From Desulfobacter sp. (lineage in GTDB: Bacteria > Desulfobacterota > Desulfobacteria > Desulfobacterales > Desulfobacteraceae), in the NCBI GenBank assembly GCA_030145005.1, contig JAQYWJ010000074.1, positions 1-9,078 of the forward strand: a stretch of 9,078 bases of DNA, given 5' to 3'. Position 1 is the first letter of the stretch. Every line of letters starts with the position of its first letter. Shown in pieces: positions 1 through 5,090 of the stretch. The notes beneath the pieces are model-generated. The model saw nothing but the letters and a program-made list of their open reading frames with translations, was not told the origin of the DNA and did no database searches. Made by a program: the position numbers and the translations under genes.

Positions 1-420
1 ATAATTTCCAATCGGCACATCCTTTTTGACCGATATTACATTTATCTGATGCCACCAGTCATCACCAAAATCGAAGCAATAGCCAAAAATATCTTTTGTT
101 TTTAATTTCAAAGACTCAATAGTTGTTTTTGATGCTTTTCCATCTCCATCCTCGGATAAACCATATCGTTTAGCGTTGGGATCATTTGGTCCTCTCCCTC
201 CTATCTGAAATTCATACATATGTTCTTCTTCACGCTCAAAAGCGCCAAAAATTTCATGATGTAAATTTTCCAATGTCTGATTACCTTGAATTTCAATAGT
301 TCTGGAAATAACTGGATTTTGTTCAATAAAATCATCCTTGACTGGCCCGCCAACAATAAATACATTCATAGTATACAAACTGCTGTTCTGTCTATTGCTT
401 GTTTTCTTTTTCGTTGCCAT
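1..420 (-). CDS. pRiA4b Orf-3-like (IS1096 passenger TnpR-type) protein, 3' end outside window
   Basis: An open frame of 140 codons runs from an ATG at 420 down to base 1 without a stop, so only the N-terminal part is present. The translation fits the plasmid pRiA4b ORF-3-like family, a compact domain often annotated as an IS1096 passenger 'TnpR' protein. The signature stretches are ISRTIEIQGNQTLENLHHEI (about 40-59), EEHMYEFQIGG (about 66-76), TTIESLKLK (about 106-114) and FDFGDDWWHQI (about 122-132). The biochemical role of the family is not established and the TnpR label does not make this a resolvase. The start lies 13 nt after the stop of the HAD gene on the same strand, so the two are probably co-transcribed. 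The Shine-Dalgarno is poor (GGA just before an A-run). An internal Met at residue 18 is an alternative start. Family assignment is fairly secure; function is unknown. Confidence 0.75.
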   Translation of the reverse strand, partial: MATKKKTSNRQNSSLYTMNVFIVGGPVKDDFIEQNPVISRTIEIQGNQTLENLHHEIFGAFEREEEHMYEFQIGGRGPNDPNAKRYGLSEDGDGKASKTTIESLKLKTKDIFGYCFDFGDDWWHQINVISVKKDVPIGNY

Positions 421-433
421 TTTTTTTCCGTTA

Positions 434-1111
434 TTATTTTGAGGACTCGGCTCTTGTCGGTGTGGTTATTTCCAGAAAAGGTAACAGGTCAGAGAATGCA
501 TCAAATATAATATCCGGTTTCGATGAGGTGATTTCTTCCTGGCTCCCATAGCCATATGTGACAGCTGCTGTCATGATTCCGTTCTTTTTACCACCAGCGA
601 TGTCATAAACCCTATCTCCGACAATGACGGTCTTTCCTGGATCAAGGTTTTCGGTTTTGAGAATATGGGCTATCAGCTTACCTTTATCAGTCAGGGAACC
701 ATTCAGGTTGCTTCCATAAGCCTTGTTGAAATATTTGGAGAGGTCAAAATGATCAAGTATCTGTTTTGCATATATTTCAGGTTTTGAAGTGGCAAGGAAA
801 ATTTTGAACCCCGATTTTTTAATCAGATTAAGGGAGTTATGAACGTCTGGATAGACTCTATTTTCATACAGCCCTTTATCTGCAAACCGTTTTCGGTAAG
901 TGGTATAAGCATGTTTAATCTTATCTTTGTCAGTGGTTTCCAATATTTTAGAAAAAGAGTCTCTGAGTGGTGGGCCGATACACCAGGTAAGCTGATCTGC
1001 ATGAGGTTTCTCCACGTCGAATTCCTCAAGAGCGAATTGTATGCAACGAGTTATCCCTTCTTTAGGGTCTGTCAAGGTTCCATCCAAATCAAAAAAGATA
1101 TTTTCAATCAT
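434..1111 (-). CDS. HAD-superfamily hydrolase, phosphoglycolate phosphatase-like (subfamily IA)
   Basis: A 225-residue cytoplasmic phosphatase of the haloacid dehalogenase superfamily, which acts through a phospho-aspartate intermediate and Mg2+. Motif I is FFDLDGTLTD (nucleophile D8, acid D10). Motif II is the FLATSK segment (about 105-110). The motif III lysine is in TDKGK (141-145). Motif IV is VGDRVYDIAGGKKNG (D166, D170), followed by the YGYGSQEE segment typical of Gph-type enzymes and related 5'-nucleotidases. An alpha-helical cap lies between motifs I and II (about 15-85). I chose the ATG at 1111 rather than the upstream TTG at 1153, because it places the DxD motif at the usual distance from the N terminus and has AGG a few bases upstream. 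The substrate cannot be read from sequence; phosphoglycolate or a nucleotide monophosphate are the usual candidates. It lies among accessory genes, upstream of a pRiA4b Orf-3-like gene, so a housekeeping Gph role is doubtful. Confidence 0.85.
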   Translation of the reverse strand: MIENIFFDLDGTLTDPKEGITRCIQFALEEFDVEKPHADQLTWCIGPPLRDSFSKILETTDKDKIKHAYTTYRKRFADKGLYENRVYPDVHNSLNLIKKSGFKIFLATSKPEIYAKQILDHFDLSKYFNKAYGSNLNGSLTDKGKLIAHILKTENLDPGKTVIVGDRVYDIAGGKKNGIMTAAVTYGYGSQEEITSSKPDIIFDAFSDLLPFLEITTPTRAESSK

Positions 1112-1161
1112 TGTTGCCTGCTTTATTTGTCTTATCTGTCCATGAGTTTCCAATCCACTCT

Positions 1162-1182
1162 AAAAACCCCAACGAGGCTGGG
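1162..1182 (-). terminator. Possible weak intrinsic terminator after the HEPN gene
   Basis: Read on the minus strand, a short stem CCCAG/TTGGG with a 5-nt loop (last pair G-U) is followed by G and five T. It lies in the 139-nt gap between the HEPN remnant (ends 1251) and the HAD start (1111). The stem is short, so termination would be weak; no other feature is evident in this gap. Confidence 0.35.
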
Positions 1183-1250
1183 TCAGGTCTTGAAATATCA
1201 CTTTTTCCTTTGATTAATAGTTTTGTCCGCAGTCTCTTTCCCTGTCAGTC

Positions 1251-1626
1251 CTATGATGATTTGAAATCCTTGATCATTTTTTTAATCGTGGATAAAAGCC
1301 GAGGAATTTTTCTCTTGCATGTAAAGAACACTGTATCGGCATTGATATCGGCATAATGGTGAGTGATGATATCACGCATTCCTTTTGCTTTTTTCCAATC
1401 CACCTCCGGATCGCGGTAACAATTTACACTCAGTAATTTTATCCGGATTTTTAAGTGATTCGCCGATAACGATCAGCATCATACAGATGGCATCCATTTT
1501 TTCCACCCCTGCTGCTGAATCTGTAAAATCCCCGGGGTGTCTGATTGTTTCAAAACGAGTAACAACTTTTTGCGCAGCATTCTCGATCTGTCCGAGGACT
1601 TCCAAAGTAAGGGCTTTATCAGGCAT
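1251..1626 (-). pseudogene. HEPN-domain toxin (HepT/DUF86 family), frameshifted
   Basis: The intact relatives are small RNA-cleaving HEPN toxins partnered by an MNT antitoxin, which neutralises them by adding AMP to the Tyr of the RX4HXY motif. The first part (1414-1626) reads as a normal family N terminus, including VEKMDAICMMLIVIGESLKN (41-60) and KITECKLLP (63-71). The frame then changes: the expected continuation DPEVDWKKAKGMRDIITHHY, with the RX4HXY motif R-D-I-I-T-H-H-Y, is found in another frame from 1412 and runs to a TAG at 1251. The net change at about 1412-1414 is +1 or -2 nt. In the original frame translation would stop after about 85 residues, with no active site. The start is the ATG at 1626 with AGAGG six bases upstream; an upstream TTG at 1644 is less likely. 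A sequencing error is the main alternative. Confidence 0.8.
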
Positions 1627-1654
1627 AGACAGCCTCTTTATCAATGCGTTTTTT

Positions 1655-1909
1655 TTAAAACGGATTCATATTTTCACTGTAAGTGACAATGTCTACAGGT
1701 TTGTTAAATTTTCTTTTAAGATCATCTTTTATGCCTGCAAGCATGAACAAGTCCGGTTCAGAAACTTTTATTACAATATCTATATCGCTTTCTTCTCCTG
1801 GGGTATTCCGGGCAACCGATCCGAAGACACCGATTGAAATAATATTGTATTGTCCTGAAACTTCCCTTTTATAATTTTTCAGAATGTCAATGATATCCTT
1901 ACTATCCAT
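1655..1909 (-). CDS. MNT-type nucleotidyltransferase antitoxin (MntA-like), probably C-terminally truncated
   Basis: An 84-residue minimal nucleotidyltransferase. In intact MNT/HEPN modules this protein adds AMP to the HEPN toxin and blocks it. The catalytic GSx10DxD motif is complete: G30-S31, ten residues, then D42-I43-D44, with a third acidic residue at D73 in KPVDIV. The ATG at 1909 has a good AAGGA five bases or so upstream. The frame ends MNPF-TAA. Eleven more in-frame codons follow (KKRIDKEAVYA) and then TGA at 1619-1621. These extra residues match the usual family C terminus after a Leu, so the TAA (1655-1657) looks like a TTA-to-TAA nonsense change. The ancestral gene would have spanned 1619-1909 and overlapped the HEPN start by 8 nt. 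The truncated protein may still fold, but its partner gene is broken. Confidence 0.8.
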   Translation of the reverse strand: MDSKDIIDILKNYKREVSGQYNIISIGVFGSVARNTPGEESDIDIVIKVSEPDLFMLAGIKDDLKRKFNKPVDIVTYSENMNPF

Positions 1910-1960
1910 AATACATCCTTTGTAATTTCCCCTGCATGGAATTGAAATCTTGCTTTTAAA

Positions 1961-1989
1961 AGAATACTGATTTGTGTCTCACATGTCAA
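1961..1989 (-). promoter_or_regulatory. Sigma70-type promoter for the MNT/HEPN pair, with a palindrome in the spacer
   Basis: On the minus strand a perfect -35 TTGACA (1984-1989) is separated by exactly 17 nt from TATTCT (1961-1966, 4 of 6 to TATAAT), about 52 nt before the MNT start. The spacer contains an 11-bp palindrome TGTG-N3-CACA (1973-1983), a plausible operator for autoregulation. It lies downstream of the gltX terminator, so the module would be transcribed independently. Confidence 0.6.
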
Positions 1990-2056
1990 AAGGGGATCTC
2001 TTACCATGCCTGGATTGTGTTGCGCCGGGGCAGCCTGAACGGCCGACGCTGCCGCG

Positions 2057-2099
2057 AAAAAAAATGGGCGCAGTCAAAGTTGTCTGCCTTGACTACGCC
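2057..2099 (-). terminator. Intrinsic terminator of gltX
   Basis: Read on the minus strand, GGCGTAGTCAA pairs with TTGACTGCGCC (11 bp including one G-U pair) around an 11-nt loop. The hairpin is followed by CA and eight T (2057-2064). It begins about 76 nt after the gltX stop and is the strongest terminator in the window. A second hairpin, TGCCGC/GCGGCA (2123-2151), lies between it and gltX and may be accessory. A third inverted repeat, GGCAGC/GCTGCC (2029-2053), lies just beyond it. Confidence 0.75.
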
Positions 2100-2175
2100 T
2101 CAAGTTTTGATCCGTTAAAACCTGCCGCCGACTTCGTGGGGTGCTGCGGCATGATTTTTGGCACTTAGTTTTTCA

Positions 2176-3579
2176 TTAGCCCTGGGCCGCACAGAATTGT
2201 GCCGCCTTTCTGATGCGCTGTACGGTTTTCTCTTTTCCTAAAGCAATAAACATTTCAAATATGCCGGGGCTCACCGTTGTTCCGGTAACTGCTACCCGCA
2301 GGGGCTGGGCAATCTTTCCAAACCCGAGTCCTGTCTCTTCCATGATCTGTTTAAACACCTCTTCCTGGGCACCCTGACTGAAGTCCCCAAGACCGTCAAA
2401 GGCATCGGCACATTTGTTTAAAAGATCCTGGGTTTCGGGCTTCAGAAATTTTTTGGCGGCCTTTTCCTCAAACTCAATTTCATCCCTGTAATAAAAAGCC
2501 GCACCCTGGGCCATCTCCACAAGGGTTTTACTTCTGGGTTGAAGCGTTTCGATTACCCCCTGGGTAAAGGCATCATTTTGGGCGTCAATGCCAAGGTCCG
2601 CCAGGTGAGGCACAAGGTCATCCCCTAATTCTACGGGTTTCTTTTTCTGGATGTGTTTGGCATTCAGGGCATACAGCTTGTCCATGTCAAACATGCCTGC
2701 AGAACGGCCAAGATGCTCGAGATCGAACTTTTCAATGAGCTCCTGACGTTCAAAAAATTCCTGGTCACCATGGGACCATCCCAGCCTGACCAGGTAATTG
2801 ATCAGTGCATCGGCCAGAAATCCCATCTTTTTATATTCCCCCACGGACATGGCGCCATGGCGTTTACTCAGCCGTGCTTTATCCGCTCCCAGTACCATGG
2901 GTACATGGCCGAACACCGGCAACGGCACGCCTAATGCCTGGTAAATGAGAATCTGTTTGGGTGTATTCACCAGGTGGTCATCTCCCCGGATAATCGTATT
3001 GATGCCCATGGTAATGTCATCCACCACCACCGCAAGGTTGTACATGGCCATTCCTGAACTTCTCTGGATGATGAAGTCATCAATTTCCGCATTCTGGAAA
3101 GCGGTACTGCCCTTGACAATGTCGTCCACGATGGTGACGCCTGTGTCCGGGGTTTTTAACCGCACCACGGTGTTTTCCCCTTTTTTAAGCCCGCGGTTCC
3201 GGCACTTGCCGTTATACATGGGCTTAAGCCCCTTGGCCTTGGCTTCTTCGCGCATGGCATTGACCTCTTCGGGTGTGCAGTCGCAATAGTAAGCATGACC
3301 CTGTTCAACCAGACGGTCAATGTGTTCATTGTAAATATCATGGCGCTGGGTCTGGAAATAGGGGCCGTCATCCCAGTCAATTCCCAGCCATTCCATGGAT
3401 TCCAGAATGGCGTCCACAGACTCTTTTGTTGAACGGGCTTCATCAGTGTCTTCTATACGTAGCACAAACTGCCCTGCGTTTTTTCTGGCCCACAGCCAGT
3501 TGAAAAGTGCGGTCCTGGCACCGCCGATATGCAGATAGCCGGTGGGCGAGGGCGGAAAGCGTGTAATTATTGTATCCAT
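2176..3579 (-). CDS. gltX: Glutamyl-tRNA synthetase
   Basis: A class I aminoacyl-tRNA synthetase of 467 residues, the normal bacterial length, that attaches glutamate to tRNA(Glu) in the cytoplasm. The Rossmann catalytic domain opens with FPPSPTGYLHIGGAR (8-22), the HIGH-type signature. The KMSKS-type loop is ADKARLSKRHG (232-242). The helical anticodon-binding region fills the C-terminal third. The zinc-type insertion is present with C99, C101 and C126, but the fourth ligand position of the E. coli enzyme (His127) is N128 here. I chose the ATG at 3579, because GGAG lies six bases upstream and the protein then starts just before the conserved TRFPPSPTG; the TTG at 3591 is less likely. It is transcribed divergently from the rpmF cluster, with its own terminator. 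Whether it also charges tRNA(Gln) cannot be decided from this sequence. Confidence 0.97.
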   Translation of the reverse strand: MDTIITRFPPSPTGYLHIGGARTALFNWLWARKNAGQFVLRIEDTDEARSTKESVDAILESMEWLGIDWDDGPYFQTQRHDIYNEHIDRLVEQGHAYYCDCTPEEVNAMREEAKAKGLKPMYNGKCRNRGLKKGENTVVRLKTPDTGVTIVDDIVKGSTAFQNAEIDDFIIQRSSGMAMYNLAVVVDDITMGINTIIRGDDHLVNTPKQILIYQALGVPLPVFGHVPMVLGADKARLSKRHGAMSVGEYKKMGFLADALINYLVRLGWSHGDQEFFERQELIEKFDLEHLGRSAGMFDMDKLYALNAKHIQKKKPVELGDDLVPHLADLGIDAQNDAFTQGVIETLQPRSKTLVEMAQGAAFYYRDEIEFEEKAAKKFLKPETQDLLNKCADAFDGLGDFSQGAQEEVFKQIMEETGLGFGKIAQPLRVAVTGTTVSPGIFEMFIALGKEKTVQRIRKAAQFCAAQG

Positions 3580-3613
3580 TATGATCTCCAAAAGTTAAAC
3601 TTTACGAACAACA

Positions 3614-3644
3614 GGCGGTACAGGACATTTTGGCCTGTACCGCC
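3614..3644. promoter_or_regulatory. Perfect 11-bp inverted repeat upstream of gltX
   Basis: GGCGGTACAGG (3614-3624) and CCTGTACCGCC (3634-3644) form a perfect inverted repeat around a 9-nt loop. Its near edge is 34 nt before the gltX ATG, so it would lie in the gltX promoter or leader. There is no clean T-tract on either side; on the minus strand the following bases are only moderately T-rich. It could be a protein-binding operator or an RNA leader hairpin. I see no clear -35/-10 pair for gltX near it. Confidence 0.55.
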
Positions 3645-3734
3645 CGAATTCGTATAAAAAGGCGTAAAATCGACGATTTATCTATCATGATTGCGGGGGC
3701 TAAAGCAATACGGCAGAAGGACAAAATCTAATTT

Positions 3735-3850
3735 GTGTTTGATCGAAAAGTCACCCATCTGCGGCGTTGCAAGAAAATGTGCAATCCTCAGTATGCTTCG
3801 GTTGCAAATTTTCTTGCGCCTTGCATCTGGGCAACTTTTTGTCCAAACAC
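3735..3850 (+). repeat. Long imperfect-palindrome dispersed repeat, copy A
   Basis: A 116-nt element that begins GTGTTTG and ends CAAACAC. Its two halves are imperfect reverse complements along almost the whole length (arms of about 55-58 nt), so it can fold into one long hairpin. Recognisable blocks are GTCACCCATCTGCGGCGTTG in the left arm and GCGCCTTGCATCTGGGCAAC in the right arm. A second copy, in the opposite orientation, lies at 6885-7009. Similarity to that copy continues to about 3865, ending CTTTGTTCAG. It sits midway between the gltX and rpmF starts. No gene is called here; the short open frames across it are products of the repeat. Confidence 0.85.
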
Positions 3851-3910
3851 GGGGTCTTTGTTCAGACACTAATTTGAATTATTAAAGTTAACCTTCCCAG
3901 GATTCTTTGG

Positions 3911-3939
3911 TTGACTTCAAATAAAAAATAGGGTAATTA
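3911..3939 (+). promoter_or_regulatory. Candidate promoter for the rpmF cluster
   Basis: TTGACT (3911-3916) matches the -35 consensus at 5 of 6, but the -10 is uncertain: GGTAAT at 3932-3937 (15-nt spacer) or TAATTA at 3934-3939 (17-nt spacer). The AT-rich stretch between repeat copy A and rpmF is the natural place for a promoter. The exact site is a guess. Confidence 0.3.
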
Positions 3940-4006
3940 GATATGTTTTAAATTTTGGCAGTTATTAAATAAAAACCAAATAAAATAATGTAGTTAGGAG
4001 AGAGTC

Positions 4007-4195
4007 ATGGCCGTACCCAAGCAGAAAATTTCCAAAGCAAGAGGAAGAAAAAGACGTACCCATTATAAAACCAGTGCCCCCACAGTAACCCTGTGTCCCG
4101 AGTGCCAGGAGCCCAAACTGCCCCATACTGCATGTCCTGAATGCGGTGCATACAAAGGCAGAAATGTAAACCCTGAGATGGATGCAGACGATTAG
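4007..4195 (+). CDS. rpmF: 50S ribosomal protein L32
   Basis: A 62-residue basic protein of the large ribosomal subunit, of normal length. The N terminus MAVPKQKISKARGRKRRTHY is diagnostic. It is followed by a zinc ribbon with four cysteines (C30, C33, C43, C46 in CPEC...CPEC), the zinc-binding form. The start ATG has AGGAG close upstream. It is the first gene of the plus-strand cluster and lies 31 nt before acpP. In many bacteria rpmF is followed by plsX and fab genes; these are absent here. Confidence 0.97.
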   Translation: MAVPKQKISKARGRKRRTHYKTSAPTVTLCPECQEPKLPHTACPECGAYKGRNVNPEMDADD

Positions 4196-4226
4196 TTAGC
4201 CGGAAGAAACTTCAAGGAGTCAGAGC

Positions 4227-4460
4227 ATGACCATTGAAACCAAAGTAAGAAAAATTATTGCTGAAAAAATTCCCGGCATTGATATTGAGGATGTGGTCCC
4301 CCAGGCTTCTCTGATCGAAGATCTTGGTGCGGATTCTCTGACCATCGTTGAGCTTATCATGTCAATGGAAGAGATTTTTGAAATTGAAATTGACGATGAT
4401 CAGGCCGAAAAACTGTCGACTGTCCAGGATATTTATGATTTCATTGCATCGAAATCATAA
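4227..4460 (+). CDS. acpP: Acyl carrier protein
   Basis: A 77-residue acidic carrier protein. A 4'-phosphopantetheine arm added to Ser37 in LGADSL carries growing fatty acyl chains. Helix II (S37-LTIVELIMSMEEIF) and helix III (QAEKLSTVQDIYDFI) are typical. One difference is visible: the residue two after the serine, usually Asp in DSLD, is Thr39. AAGGAG at 4214-4219 supports the start. The gene is 31 nt after rpmF and 24 nt before rpiB, so co-transcription is likely. The usual fabG upstream and fabF downstream are missing. It could be the housekeeping ACP or a second copy; the canonical sequence favours housekeeping. Confidence 0.95.
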   Translation: MTIETKVRKIIAEKIPGIDIEDVVPQASLIEDLGADSLTIVELIMSMEEIFEIEIDDDQAEKLSTVQDIYDFIASKS

Positions 4461-4484
4461 ATAAATATAAGGGTTCGGGTAGAT

Positions 4485-4931
4485 ATGGATAAGGATAAAC
4501 AGATCATCATCGGCAGTGACCATGCCGCGTTTGAATTAAAGGAAAAGATTAAGGACCTGCTCACCGGCCTTGGCTATGAAGTTGAGGATGCGGGCACCCA
4601 TAGCACTGCTTCTGTAAATTATGCCGATTTCGGCAAAAAGGTGGCCAGGGCAGTTTCCGACGGTGCATTCGCCCGGGGCATTCTTCTGTGCGGTACCGGC
4701 ATTGGTATTTCCATGCAGGCCAACCGGTTTAAAGGCGTACGAGCAGCTCTGTGCTCGGATATTTTTTCCGCCAGGATGAGCCGGCAGCACAATGATGCAA
4801 ATATTCTGGTCATGGGTGGTCGTATGGTCGGTGATATTCTTGCCTTTGAACTGGTCAGGGAATGGCTTGCCACCCCCTTTGAAGGTGGTCGCCATCTGGA
4901 TCGTATCCGTTCCCTAGATGAAATTGGGTAA
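4485..4931 (+). CDS. rpiB: Ribose-5-phosphate isomerase B
   Basis: A 148-residue RpiB/LacAB-family sugar-phosphate isomerase. It interconverts ribose 5-phosphate and ribulose 5-phosphate in the pentose phosphate pathway, which feeds nucleotide and riboflavin synthesis. Visible features are IIIGSDHAAFELKEKIK (7-23, D12-H13), the catalytic Cys69 in LLCGTGIGISM, and H102 in SRQHNDANILVMGGRM. The ATG at 4485 gives the standard N terminus; AAGGG lies 11 nt upstream, a slightly long spacing. The stop codon lies across the joint of an exact 10-bp tandem duplication (4921-4940). LacA/LacB-type substrates are the alternative, but no tagatose pathway genes are nearby. Confidence 0.93.
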   Translation: MDKDKQIIIGSDHAAFELKEKIKDLLTGLGYEVEDAGTHSTASVNYADFGKKVARAVSDGAFARGILLCGTGIGISMQANRFKGVRAALCSDIFSARMSRQHNDANILVMGGRMVGDILAFELVREWLATPFEGGRHLDRIRSLDEIG

Positions 4932-4940
4932 AATTGGGTA
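4921..4940 (+). repeat. 10-bp tandem duplication at the rpiB stop
   Basis: AAATTGGGTA occurs twice back to back (4921-4930 and 4931-4940). The rpiB stop TAA (4929-4931) is formed across the joint, so the second copy is untranslated. It looks like a recent slippage event. Confidence 0.85.
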
Positions 4941-4985
4941 AGAATTTGGCTAAGTGTAGATGAGAATATCGGCTGACATATTTTA

Positions 4986-5007
4986 AACAGGTTGCATCAT
5001 ACCTGTT
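4986..5007 (+). terminator. Hairpin in the rpiB-glyA gap, possible weak terminator or attenuator
   Basis: AACAGGT and ACCTGTT form a perfect 7-bp stem with an 8-nt loop, followed by ATTCCCCCTTTAAT rather than a clean T-tract. The 159-nt gap (4932-5090) may also hold a glyA promoter: TTGCAT (4992-4997), 18 nt, TTTAAT (5016-5021). That -10 matches at 5 of 6 but the -35 is poor. Nothing else is seen in the gap. Confidence 0.35.
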
Positions 5008-5090
5008 ATTCCCCCTTTAATAAAAAGCTAATTACGTGAAATAGAAATAAAAAAGGGCCGTGTTGTCAAACGCCAACGCGCGATTGAATT

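Noticed and set aside
1104..1246. Protein-like minus-strand reading between HEPN and HAD (contains GFLEWIGNSW)
   Set aside because: It has no ATG in frame and no recognised family. It overlaps the possible terminator and the HAD start.
1372..1412. Programmed frameshifting to make full-length HEPN protein
   Set aside because: The A6 run near 1390 could be slippery, but conserved residues PEVDW before it are already in the second frame, so the shift must occur earlier, where no slippery motif is seen.
1385..1837. 150-codon plus-strand open frame
   Set aside because: It is antisense to the MNT/HEPN genes, whose family signatures on the minus strand are clear, and it shows no recognisable domain itself.
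1974..2168. Plus-strand open frame of 64 codons between the MNT gene and gltX
   Set aside because: It has no family resemblance and no ribosome-binding site that I can see. It lies on the opposite strand across the gltX terminator hairpins and the MNT promoter, which explain the sequence better.
3580..3740. T-box or other amino-acid riboswitch in the gltX leader
   Set aside because: No T-box sequence or antiterminator pattern is visible; only the simple inverted repeat at 3614-3644.
3678..3885. Open frames of 63-64 codons on both strands, with peptide similarity to a frame at 6754-7050
   Set aside because: The shared peptide comes from the two inverted copies of the palindromic DNA repeat. 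Neither frame has a ribosome-binding site, and the frame is open on both strands only because the element is a palindrome.
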